Shown here in pieces: positions 48,498-60,289 of a stretch of 64,000 nucleotides of DNA. Within the stretch, counting starts at the first letter, position 1; each line of letters starts with the position of its first letter. The position numbers were made by a program, and so were the translations under genes. The notes under the pieces were generated by a model. That model was given only the letters and a program-made list of their open reading frames with translations. It searched no databases and was not told where the DNA came from. Origin of the DNA: Aquilaria yunnanensis (taxonomy: Eukaryota; Streptophyta; Magnoliopsida; Malvales; Thymelaeaceae); NCBI GenBank assembly GCA_039654915.1, contig CM077600.1, positions 39,540,492-39,604,491 on the forward strand, given 5' to 3'.

Positions 48498-51400
48498 TCA
48501 AACAACCTGAGTCGCTCCCGTGGAGCTGTATACCGTCTTATCCGGCGATAGACCGTGCTTGGTTACATCAAACTTCTCGCCGTCGCCCCACAAAGCGTAG
48601 GCCTCCTCCCCGTGCACTGCGTCATCCCCAATCGCCAACTCCTCGTCCGACATGCGCAGCGGAACCACCAGCCCCACGACCACGCATATGATTGAGGTGA
48701 CCACCACGTTCCAGCCGATGATGAAGGAGCCACCGGCAAGCTGCTTCAGGATCTGGATCCCTCCGGAGCCGCCGTAGACGCCGCCCCTGGAGTTGGTGAC
48801 GGGCAAGAAGAGCGAGCACAGCTCCGGCTCGGCGAAGAGACCGGTGAGGACGCCGCCAAGAAGGCCGGCAACGGCGTGGGTGTGGAAGACGCCGAGCGTG
48901 TCGTCGATTTGCCAAAGCAACGGCAATTTCTTGTGCACGACCATCATGGTGAACCATGGGACGCTGCCCGATAGGATTCCCATCACTATTGCAGCCCATC
49001 CTTGAACCAGACCTGTACAATTCACATTAACACGAAGAAATTAATTCAAACTTTTAAGATTTATATTTAATCTACTAACATTTTTTTTATCAAGTTGCAT
49101 ATTATAATAGAATATTAGAAATTTACATCCTGAAATAATAAGTTACAGTCAATGCATTTCATAAAAAAAAAAGTTACAATGATGTAGAAACAAAAAGTAG
49201 CAGCTAAAACAAATAACAATGAAGTAGAAAATATTAATTTTAATAACCTGCACAAGTGAAACCATATACTAGATCAACGATTATGATGGGCAATACTACA
49301 GATCATTCTATATACAACTGTAACAACACTAACATTAAAGCCGCTAGTATTTAATTGGTTAGTCGAGTTGAAGTATCCATTTGGCACAACTAATCAATCA
49401 AAATCAATCCCACTCATCTGTACAAACTTTTTCCACAGTTCTTTTATACGTTTGTATCAATTTGTGTGAAACGAACGAAAGATGATCAATCGTCCAGCGG
49501 CAGCCAATTAATTAAAAACAACGATCAAAGACGATTTTGATATAACGTACGGCGGGAAGGAAGAAAATTCATCGGTTGACTTGACTTGGGGGTAACGTGA
49601 GGACGAGACCATTAATTAGCTAACGGCGACAACAGTAAACAAAAAAAAAAACTGGGAAGATGAAAATCAAATCAAAATGTACACTTACAACAAAGGCTTA
49701 AATACTAAATTTACTAGAAAAAAATATTAAAAAGATCAAATGTATCATCAAACTTTTAAAAATATCCAATTTAATATTAAATTTTACTTTTAAAACTAAA
49801 TTTAACACCACCGTTACTTTTTTTGTCTAATCATAAGAAAAATTACAGTTTTTGTCATTCATTTTCATGTTTATTTTATTATTGTCTTAAGTTTGTATAT
49901 CTAACAATCATGCTATCCTCTTCAACAAGTTTAACACCAAGTTTAATTCTGACTGTGGCTAGCTTGCTTTATTTGAAGGCCTCCCTAGAGTCATTAATCG
50001 CACTGTAAGCTTCTTTCGTTTTCGAAACTTGTTTTTTAATAGACTCAAATCTTAACAGTTTTGGTCATAATTTTATTGGTAAATGCCTAATCATAGAGTA
50101 GTCAATCCTAGCTAAAATAGCCAAAGGCTTAACCTTTATAATCTCACCAATTTTTTTCATCTTTCCCCAATTTCAATAACATCAACTAAAAATTATGAGG
50201 AAAAACATATAGTTTCAGTTTGTGATAGTAACCCATAGTTCCAGTTTATGCTGTACTTTGGGGAAAAGAATTAAATGGTAGCATTTAGGAATGTGCTTTG
50301 TGAGGGTGTGGCAGTTGAGGCGTGGCTGGCTGGCATTGCTGGTGGAGGTGGTCTTGCATCTCTTGAAGAAGATGGCACAATTATTAGATAAGCAAAGTTA
50401 AGGCCACAGTAGAAGAAATATGAAAAATCAAGGACTAAAACTGTTATTTTCACATGCAATATGATGGTCACTTAACAGCATAATGGTAAATTTGATATTG
50501 TTTTTAGTTTCATGGTAAATTTGATCTAAAAAATTAAGTTGAGTATGAGATTTGATATTTTTAAAAATTTGCCGATAGATTTGGTCTTTCTAACATTTTT
50601 TTATGGTAAATTTGGTATTTAAGCTTACCGAAAATAAAGTTATTTTCTATCGGTAACAGGTAACTAGACGTACCGGCGCCAGGAGTGATACAGACAAGGC
50701 CAGTGATCATGCCCTGGACGGCGCCGATGACGGAGGGCTTCTTGAAGAAGATGACGTCGAGCCAGGTCCAGACGAGGAGGCTAGTGGCGGCGCAGATGTT
50801 GGTGTTGAGGACGGCCATGGAGGAATCGACGTTGGCGGTGTAGGGGTCGCCGCCGTTGAACCCTGCCCAGCCCATCCACAGCAAGCCCGCCCCCGCCAGC
50901 ATGAGCAACACATTGTTCGGCGGGAATCGCTCCCTGTCCTTGGTCAACCTGGGCCCCACCTAAGAAACAATGCATGTATATACACAACATTAACGAGCTA
51001 CCTCACCCTCACCCAGTAGAAAGTCTCCAAACGTCCCATCTTTCTTCCCCCAGGTCAGTTTCAGTGCCTGGGAAAATTCACTTTTCTTCCCTAAAGAAAA
51101 GGGCATCTAACAATGGCATTCCCCCGGTTCGTAATACTATGATCTCAACTCAACTCTACCCCAAGTATAACTAAACCATATTTAACAACGTATACGTGAC
51201 GATAGTCGGATAAAATTAATTAGAGCAGAAATATCAAAAGTGGATATACATGTGTTCATATTAAAGCAATGAACGCCATTGTTCATAGCTAGTTGTTGAA
51301 TTAATAAGATATAATACTAGTAACATATATATACTTGTTGATGGGAGTGGGCGGGAGAGGGTACCCAGAAGGCGGTGGTGAGGCCAGCGATGCCGGAGGA

Positions 51401-52024
51401 GAGATGGATGACATAGCCGCCGGAGTAATCCATAACACCCCAGTGAAACAAGAAGCCGCCGCCCCAAAGGCTGAAAGCGCCCACGGTGTAGGAGAAGGTC
51501 AGCCAGAGCGGAACAAAGGCCATCCACGCCTTGAAGCTCATCCGCCCCAGCACCGACCCCGCCAGCAGAATCACCGTGATAGCCGCGAACACGGCCTGGA
51601 ACCACACCATCGACGCCATTGGATAGAGCGGCGCAATTATCGGCGTCTCCATCCCTCCGTTCTCGAAGTACTGGGTGGTCTCCGGGAGGACGGCCTGCCT
51701 GATGAGGAACTTCTGGCCGAGGGCGGGGCCGGCCTTCCCCCAGAAGGGGAGGAGCTTGTCGCCGAAGGACATCTTGTAGGCCCAGGTGACCCAGCAGATG
51801 ACGACCGCGGCGAAGGCATAGAGGGCCATGAAGGCCGAGTTCACGGCCCATTTCTTCTTCACGATGCTGCCGTAGAGGATGACTAGGCCTGGCACGCTCT
51901 GGAGACCTACCAGCGTGGCCGCCACCATTTGCCAGGCGTTGTCGCCTTTGTTCAGCCAGTCGGGGACGGCGGTGGTGCCACTTTGGTAAGCCACCGGCAG
52001 TGGGTTGGGGGTTGCCGCCTCCAT
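48498..52024 (-). CDS. AMT2: Ammonium transporter, AMT2 (MEP-type) subfamily
   Basis: Three exons on the minus strand (52024-51365, 50959-50674 and 49012-48498) with GT-AG introns give 486 residues. The plasma-membrane protein moves ammonium or ammonia into the cell and has 11 predicted membrane segments. The first residues precede [14 protein letters not shown], the AMT2 clade N-terminus. The signature region [17 protein letters not shown] holds D199 (ammonium recruitment) and pore His H207; the second pore His is H361 in [12 protein letters not shown]. The C-terminal tail keeps [20 protein letters not shown], the regulatory helix that couples the trimer subunits. An insert after TM3 ([20 protein letters not shown]) is of the kind seen in AMT2/AMT3 relatives. 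AMT1-type transporters differ in intron content and in these stretches. Exons are GC-rich compared with the flanks. The gene appears intact, and an inverted-repeat element sits in intron 2. Confidence 0.93.
49695..50624. mobile_element. Inverted-repeat (Mutator-like) element in intron 2 of the AMT gene
   Basis: The left end GGCTTAAATACTAAATTTAC and the right end, on the other strand, AGCTTAAATACCAAATTTAC are inverted repeats extending about 110 bases. Flanks TTACAACAAA and TTACCGAAAA are a possible worn 9- to 10-base duplication. The length is about 930 bp and there is no transposase. It lies wholly in the 1.66-kb second intron and accounts for more than half of it. Confidence 0.65.
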
Positions 52025-52238
52025 GTTCAGCGAAGATGGAAGAGAGTCGTGTATTCAAATCCAATCCACTGGGATATGCGCTGGAAACTTGCAACTGGAA
52101 TATATAATACACATACAGAATCTATATATTATGATATTTAAATATGAACTGATCCCCAAACTTTTTCTTTTTTAAAAAAGTAATACCAGATAATGTATCT
52201 ACAGTACCCTTGCCCTTAATATTATATGAGGATTGAGG

Positions 52239-53441
52239 GGCAAATTGCACCCATGACCTTTAACATTTTATTATTGTCCTATTTTGGACCCTAATATCAA
52301 AATCTTGTATGAGAAATACTCAACCTCAATTTTTTATTTCATTTTAAACATTTGGAGAATGAAAATCGTTAAAATTGACGGAACTTGGCCATGTCGCATG
52401 CCATCGTTGATGATTTGCCATAGTGGCACAATGAATTAGCTACAATTGATGATGTGTAAAAAGGAAAAAAAAAATTAAATCCCCCCTTCCACCTTCTCTT
52501 CCCCTACTTCGCCTATCATCAACGGCTTCCACCTCCTCTTCCGCATCCTCGGACAGCCCTTCTTGCAAAAACACACCGCAAATTGCTCCCCCTGTGACGA
52601 AATCAAAGGTTCTGATGAGAAACGAAGTTAATATTTAGGAAACGAAATTGAAGTTGATGAAAACAAAATCGGAGTTAGGGAGGGAGAACAAAGGGATGAT
52701 GGCAGGTGCACTATGCATTGCCCCTATTGGGGCTCCACCTCCATCTCAACCCCAACCCGACCTCAATTTCAGCCTCCTTTACCTTCAATTTCGCCTTTGC
52801 CCCATACTATAACTCATGAAATCGCCAAATAGTGAAACCAATGAGAATCAACAAACCCATGAGAACCGTCTGCTAGCAGCCTAGCAAGGTATGAAAATCT
52901 TGTCATTTGGGGCAGTGAGCCGTTGGCTGAAACAAGCTGTGCGGGGAGAGGGCTTCGGGCTAGGTTGCAAGAAGGCAGGAAAGAAAGGGGATTGGCGGAC
53001 GAGGTGAAGGGGCATTTGATTTTTGTGTGAATGGGGGAGGAGTCACATAGAAAAGTTAGAGCGGCAGGGATGGTGAGGCTTATCGTCGACGATGCTAGGG
53101 TTTGTGGCTGGAGTCGGGTAAAGGGAGCGGTAGTCCAAGGGTGGCAGTAACAGTTAAGGAGAAGTTAGGGTTTTAGGGGAGAGAAGCTGAAAAATTAGGG
53201 GCCTAACTATTGTTTTTCCTTTTATTTTTTTTCTTCCTTTGCCACATCAGTGCCACTGTGGCAAATCGCCCCCCACTGACATGCTACATGACCAGTTCCA
53301 TTAATTTTAATGGTTTCCATTCTTTAAAGATTTAAAATGAAACAAAAAATTAAAGTTGATGACTTCTTATGTAACGTTTTGAGGTTAGGGTTTAAAATAA
53401 AACAATAATAAACGGTAAAGGGCCACGGGTGCAATTTATCC
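52239..53441. mobile_element. Non-autonomous Mutator-like element with long inverted ends
   Basis: The left end GCAAATTGCACCCATGACCT and the right end, on the other strand, GGATAAATTGCACCCGTGGC begin inverted repeats of about 150 bases, ending in a TTAAAATTGACGGAAC / TTAAAATTAATGGAAC word. Flanks GAGGATTGAGGG (52228-52239) and GAGAATTGAGGG (53442-53453) agree at 11 of 12 bases, fitting a target duplication of 9-12 bp. The GC-richer interior (52480-53190) might be captured host DNA, but I do not recognise it. Confidence 0.7.
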
Positions 53442-53459
53442 GAGAATTGAGGGATGTAA

Positions 53460-53960
53460 GGGTAAAATCTATTCACAATCCCTTAACTTTGACGGTTGTT
53501 CTAAAGTGGTCCGTCACCTTACATGGTACAATTATAAGCACCTTAATTGTTGAATAATGTCCTAAGGTAGTCCTTTCTATTCATGTTCTCGTTGAATCAT
53601 GCAAAGGTTGATGATGTAACAACTTAGATGCTAATTTGGCAGTCCAGAATATCACACTGTATCCTCTTTCATGACAATAAGTGACTAGACTATAAGAACA
53701 ATAAGCTTTAGGCTAAATTTTGCACAAATACATAAACTTAGGAACTTAAAAGGCACATTATCCAATAATTTTCTTCTTCCCTAAATCCTCGACCACCACC
53801 ATCCACGCCGTTGCTGCCCACCTCTGCCTCTTCACCCCTGCTCAACCCCTCCTTTCAGCCCCTCTGCCACCTTCTCCACCCTTGCTTGAGCCCTCTTATC
53901 TCTCTCCTTACCCTTTCTATTTGTGTTTACCAAGAAGAATTTACCAAAAAGATGAGGGGA
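53460..53960. other. Intergenic stretch, no gene seen
   Basis: Proline- and serine-rich open frame 53811-54023 (plus) is a low-complexity pyrimidine tract running into the next MITE. No domain was recognised. Confidence 0.35.
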
Positions 53961-53965
53961 AAAAA

Positions 53966-54210
53966 AATACTCTATCCGTCCAAAATTCTTTGCACTATTC
54001 AATTTTTAGCAATTAATTTATAATTTTTTATTTTTAATATTTTAGAATAGAAATGAAAAACTTTTATATATGAATGATAAATAAAGATCTATAGTTTTTA
54101 AATATATTTTTTTTCATTTTTTTTCTAACAAACAATAATATAAATAAATTTAAGTTAATCTAGTCAAAAAAGTCAAATGGTTCAAACATAGTGGGACGAA
54201 TTGAGTAGTT
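53966..54210. mobile_element. Stowaway-like MITE, diverged
   Basis: The left end TACTCTATCCGTCCAAAATT and the right end GTGGGACGAATTGAGTA are imperfect inverted repeats, and the inside shares TTTATATATGAATGATAAAT and TATAGTTTTTAAATATATTT with the elements at 29658 and 34235. The length is about 245 bp. A TA flank is present but ambiguous. Confidence 0.6.
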
Positions 54211-54214
54211 TACA

Positions 54215-55680
54215 AGGAATATTTTGGGGAAGATGATGAAAATTGGCTAATTTGCTTTTTTAAAACCTTATGATTATGTGTTTGTGTTAATTTTAACTTA
54301 GGGTTTATTATTATTTTATTTTAGTCATTTGTTATTATAAAAGAAGATGTCACATGGTATTTCGGATTGCTACATTGGCACCCAAGTTGACACATCATTA
54401 ACTTTTGTCTGATTTAATGAGAAAATGGTTAGAAACAGCTGACTTACAACGTGATTCAGCAGTTAAGGGACCTTATGATAGTAACATGTAAAGTTATAGA
54501 CCGCTTTAGAACAATCGTTAAATGTATGGGACTGCGAATGAATTTTAACCCTAAATGTACTGTAAAAGAAGAAACAACGTCGTATGGACAGTCTGAAACG
54601 GGAAAAGGACAGCTGGAAACGACGAGAGGGAATCTCGTGAATCTTTTGTCCAAGAGAAATGTGGACACGTGTTCCGATTGAATATTCCCCCAACAGATTT
54701 CGGCTCGGCTTGGGTCGGCTCCCAGTTATCTTATTAGTAGAACAGCTACAACTATATAGGAACAAATAATTCTATAAAAGTATACGCCTGAAAATAATTC
54801 TATAAAAATATGTTTCCAGATTATGTTCCACAATTTATCACAATTTTTCTATTCGTGATTTTGCTTAAAAAATTTATGTAAAATCCCTTTTTAAGCTTTT
54901 AAGTTTAGGTTTTTTTAAATTCATTTTCTGCTCATTTTCCCCTTTTGTGTATTTGGGTTTTTCTTTACCCAAGGTGAATATTAATCTTTTCAAGATTATG
55001 TTGGTGTTGAAATGGAGACATACTCATTCCAAGTCGATCTTTTTTGTACAGAAGTCTTCAATTAAGTCTAAAATCTTATATTTAACGTGTTTGATTCTAA
55101 AGACGATGATTATTAAGAAATCCAACTCATCTTTTAAGATTATACTTTTGAGGTTTTCAATTTCCAAACATTGACTAACATATTTTATTTTTTAAACATT
55201 TTCACCAGTTATTTGATGATTTGATAATTACCTAGTTGTAAGATAGCCTACAAATGGAGCAGCCTGTAATGTACATATATATGTTACTGAGCAAGGTTGA
55301 TTGACAAAGCAAAAGGTAATGTGTGTATGTTGGCAATCAAAAGCACAGTAATTTAACTTTTATAATTGAGGAAATGGGGCAGAGGGACTCAAATCCCAAC
55401 TGTTTGAGTAACATGTGTAGAAGTGTAAAGAGGCTGAACCAACCTCAAACCCACTAGGAGGGCAAGTGTTAATAAAAGACAACACAAATGATTGATGATG
55501 AGTATGTATGAAGAGTCGATGACCAGTTTCACCACGGCACAAAAATGACGGTGGTAATTGAAGAGTTAATTTGACTAGAGCGCAAAAGTTGGTGGTTCAT
55601 TTGTTAGCTGACAAAGACTTTTGACAGAATCTTGAGTAACTATATTGTGCATGAGGGGCACTAGCGTACACCTTACTTTT
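54215..55680. other. AT-rich intergenic stretch; no gene supported
   Basis: Open frames at 54451-54681 (plus) and the overlapping minus frames show no recognisable domain. Nothing else stands out. Confidence 0.35.
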
Positions 55681-55684
55681 GTAT

Positions 55685-56165
55685 TATATGGAATAATATA
55701 TTTGTATAAATGGAATAACACATCTTATTAGATAAAACTAACATATTTATGAGAATGGAACAACACTTCATACTAAAAAGAACAACAAAACTTGCAAACA
55801 ACATATTTTATTGAATAAATAGCATATTATAGAGCATCACATTATTTATAAAAATATAACTGCATTTGAACAACACATCCTATAAAATGAAGAGTACTTC
55901 TTACTGAATAAAACAACATATTACTAAATAACACAATTGTATAAATGAAATAATACTTTTTACTGAATAAAATAATATTATTTACAAACAACACAATCAT
56001 ATAAATAAAATAACATTTTTTATTGAATGTAACAACATTATTTACAAAACAACATTTCTTAAGAAGTGAATAGTATATTACAGAACAACATATTTATACA
56101 AGTAAAATATCATTTTTTAATGAACGAAATAACATTATTTATAGAACAACATTATACAAATATAG
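55685..56165. repeat. Degenerate tandem repeat (AACAACATTATTTAC-type)
   Basis: Words such as ATTATTTACAAACAACACAA, ATTATTTACAAAACAACATT, TGAATAAAATAATATTATTT and GGAATAACACATCTTATTAG recur roughly every 45-60 bases, with heavy divergence. There is no coding content. Confidence 0.55.
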
Positions 56166-56169
56166 CCCT

Positions 56170-57760
56170 CTTATCTTAAAAACTCCTTGGTCTACTCCAG
56201 TACTACAATTTAATTCAAGCACCCAGACCACAAAAACATAACCATCACAGCGTAGTAGATGAAGTTGGAATACAACTTCCTGTTCAGTAGAGCACTTCCC
56301 TCGAAAACACTAAAAGTCACCTTCAACCATATTAAACTCGATCTCACTTTTTTCCATAAGGCAAAACCAGCAACTATTTCTCGTAACAAGCCAACAACCT
56401 TTCGCATCAAATTTCAGCCACAACGCCAGGTCTTGTCTTCCAATCGTGGATATACATGAACAACAGAATAATGAACATAACATCTCATAGAAACCCAATA
56501 CAGAATAATTGCCCACCTTATTGCCGTGATCAATGGGGACAGGCCTAGAAAGGAACACAAAAATATCCTTCTTGGATATGTTCTGATACCTCTTAGGAGG
56601 CATCAGATTAATCTGATCTTGATAATTGCTGGGAAGCTTCTTCTCCTAAACTGAATCCAAGAACGCAGCACTAAAGGCTTGATGTGACTAAAAATAACCA
56701 ATGGCAATTTTGTTGTTGGCGATGAAGGAGGAGACGAGGATGGCGAATTCGGATTTGAGGTATGTGAGGTACAGCTCCGATTTTTCATGAAGCTGGACAA
56801 CACTAAAGAAGACGAGGAGAGAGTCGGGCCTAAAGGATTTGACAACGGTGAAGAACCTGGAGATGACACGTCGTTAAGGTGGATCATGCCAGATTTGGAT
56901 TGAGATTGGAGCGAAAGATCATTGACAACAGAGAGATTCATGTGGAAGAGGAGGAAGGAGAAGAAGAGGGAAGAGTAGAGTGTGAGCTCGTGACGGTTAG
57001 TAATCTGACAAGGAAGAGATGCAGTGACAAAAATCATAAACAACCTGGAAAGGCATAACGCATGGGCCAAGTATATTTTAACCTCAGCTATATTCTAATA
57101 ATAAACATAATATTGGTCCCATTTGAGAACAATTTTTACGATTAATGTTATATTTTTAAATAATTTATTCAATAATTAAAATAAAAACACTAAAGTTAAA
57201 AGCTTAATGTTACTATTTAATAATTTTTTTAAAACACTAACACTAATCATCAACAATAATACCAAACAGGGCCATGTCAATGGCCGATTTATTCCCAATC
57301 TAAAACATCATCTTAAACCAAAACATGAGTGACAGATTTGTCTATAAAAAACTATAGTAGCCAAATTCCACTGAAGTATAAACAATAGTGGCAAATTTGT
57401 CCATTTTGCTTAGACCGAATAATACAGAAAGATTACAAGCAGGGTCAGCTCATCTCCGAAGCTTTGAGAAAGAATACGGGAGACCAAACCCTGTACTGGA
57501 CCAGAGATACAGAAACAATTAGAGGGAGGTGAAGAGGAATGGGAACGCTTAAGAAGTAAAGGGGGAAGTTAGTATCCGAAAAATCGGAACTACGGCAACG
57601 ATTCGGAAAGGATCATTCCCCATTGAATAGATCGCTACTGCACACAAAATTTCATTTCATACACTAAACAAACCGAAAAGAAAACCCTGCGCAAAAATTA
57701 CCAACGCTTTTGACTGCTACCAATATCATGTCGCCCCAGGTCTCAAGAGGCATATGGCGA
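56170..57760. other. Unrecognised stretch with a 155-codon minus-strand frame
   Basis: The frame 57070-56603 (minus) is Ser/Pro-rich. The alternative minus frame over 56900-56680 reads more like protein (TVVKSFRPDSLLVFFSVVQL) but is not open at both ends. I recognise neither. A gene fragment or retroposed copy with a frame change is possible; no call is made. 57100-57760 holds nothing recognised. Confidence 0.25.
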
Positions 57761-57827
57761 TCCTCAACGCTGAATCAATCTGCCTGCCACAACTTGGTTC
57801 AACTTTGCTGCCTCTACCGCAATATAT

Positions 57828-60242
57828 TTACTTGAAATAATCTTGCCGGAGAATTGTGACGAAGCTAGGGGGTGATCCATCTTCTTCTTTCTGTTTCCTA
57901 ACATCCCCATTGCCTTGGATGTACCATGACACTTTCGGAGACAATGGTGTATATAGATCTGCATATGTGGAAATTATCACATTCATTTTCTGGTCTTTTC
58001 AAGTGGTTAAAGAAAACACAGTTGGATGGTTTCAACTCTTAAACATCTTAAAAACAGCAAAGCATAGAACTGATGTACAGCAGAATATACTTGTTGAGGT
58101 TACTTGAGCACACCTACTTTGAACTTTGCTAGAAATGAGAGTTGAGGTAACAGTTGAAAGACATCTCACTTGATTTAACTAAATCTAAAATATCCTAACA
58201 AGGAGTTGCATGAAAAACCTAATGCACACATACTGATGTCTAACTTAAAACACATTGATTTTCAGACCTGATGATAGATCACTTTGATTCCATTTTCTGC
58301 TCATGATGCACTGAGATCTACGGCCCAATAGCGAAGACACTATTGACATTCTAATTTGGAGGTGGATGATGTTCAAAAGCTAAACCGGTCATTAGACTCA
58401 TAGGATGCTCCATGCTCTTATGTGCATCTATGTTTCGTTCATTTGGCAGTCGGACAAGAAAACCATTTTAGTAATTCCTAAATCAGGGCCCCTACCTAGA
58501 GATGTATGCTAGATTCACAAACTTATTCAAGGAAAATTATTCATAGCTAGAGAAGCATTTAACTTCAGTTCAAGCTGGAAACAATTCTTTTGATGCCACA
58601 TGTTGGGTACATTAATCTCAACCAACATTTATGGCATGCAGCTACTTAATCATCATTCAAGATTCTAATAATGTGTAATGCAAGATGTGATCCTAAAATC
58701 CTTGATCATGATAAAACACGCAAGGTTCAAATCACAAAGATACAGAATGGGATGAAGACAAACACACAGGAAAAGTTCCTGTTTTTCATAAAATCTGATT
58801 TTTAAATCCATTCAGTGATATGACATTTAGGTAAACAGAGCTGCATTGTCTAATCAGTTTTCGATTTGGTTCAAATACCATCATGTTTGCTATTGCACAA
58901 TATTTAGGTAAATACTTCAATCAGTTCGTTTTTGTACTAAGGGGTTTTAGGCTGTTTATGAATTCTACTCTCTGTTTTTTTTTCTAGCCCCCTCCCTTCA
59001 GCCTCTGATTTTTCATCAATGCCAGATATTTTTTCATCAACGCTCTGAGTTGGTATTATAAGTTATAGTCGACCAATTATTCAGAATAAAAAAAAAAAAA
59101 AAGTTTGAGGAACATCTGGATTCTGGCAGCTCTCCCATGAAGAAGCAAAAAACCTATCTATTCCTCCATAAAATCACGTTCATAATCCTTGATTACTACT
59201 CCATTCATATATTAGAAACCTAGATGGCCAAGGAATTGCTAAAAATTTTCCAAACTCCCCATCCAAAAGCACCCCCCCCCCCCCAAATATATATGTACAT
59301 ATATATGTTCCCTTCCTGTTCACCATTTTAAAGCCCAATTTCCCAAGCATCTGTGATTCTTGAATCGAATTTGAAAATCCTGCATCATTTTCTGAACTAA
59401 AATCTTCAGCTAGTGTTGTGATGCAATATAACACAAGAGTAGTCATATCATAAAGTCCAGGAATAGATGTCATAACCAGCACAAACCCCAAATTCATTAT
59501 TACTACCATGCAAATCTGTGATACCTGTTAAGATAGGTGGATCCGGCTCTCTTGTACTGTGCAATACAGCAGTCCCAGATAATACAGTAACAAAACCACA
59601 AAGTTCTGATGCTATGCTGCTGGCACTTTGACCAGAATAATCCTACACATGGAGAAAAGCCATTAAACAAGATAGTTACTGAACTTCCCCTACAATGACA
59701 ATTTTGTAAAGTTGAAGATGTTAAATTCACTTTTGGTGAAGGCATTATTTTTCACTAAGATTTATGTTCATTTATGATTCAACCAAAACCAAAATCATTA
59801 AAAGTTCTATAGGCACAAGTTTTAATTTTCTAAAACATGAACAAAAATTTTTATACTACATGATAACGTCAATAGAAACTATATTATACTCTTTTCAAAA
59901 AGAGATCCATTAATACGGGTTAGGGAAGTATTCACAGCAGATTCATAACCTACAGAAGTTACTTGGGCACCATGCACTTTCATCTTAGAGCTAAAATGGT
60001 AGCCCCAGAGAAATATTTACCAACTACAACATGGACATCCACCATGTCTTTCTTCTTGCCTCTATCTATCCATCAAATAGAACTAAAAGTTGATCAGAGA
60101 AGTCTCCATCACCCAGAAGAGATATGCATCCTAAAATTTACAGGACGATACACAAGATGTTATTGACTGTGCCCAAGTTTCTTTGGTACCTACCTATTTC
60201 ATCAGACAGAAAAAGACTAGGGAAAGGACTATGCTCTTCTAT

Positions 60243-60289
<47 letters not shown>

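Noticed and set aside
51261..52112. A 283-codon minus frame and plus-strand frames over AMT exon 1
   Set aside because: They are Arg/Gly/Pro-rich shadows of the transporter exon, which is in another frame with all family motifs.
59180..59509. An open frame just downstream of NIPA exon 8 as the protein's C-terminus
   Set aside because: Its residues do not resemble the family tail, whereas 57958-57828 does and keeps the phase.
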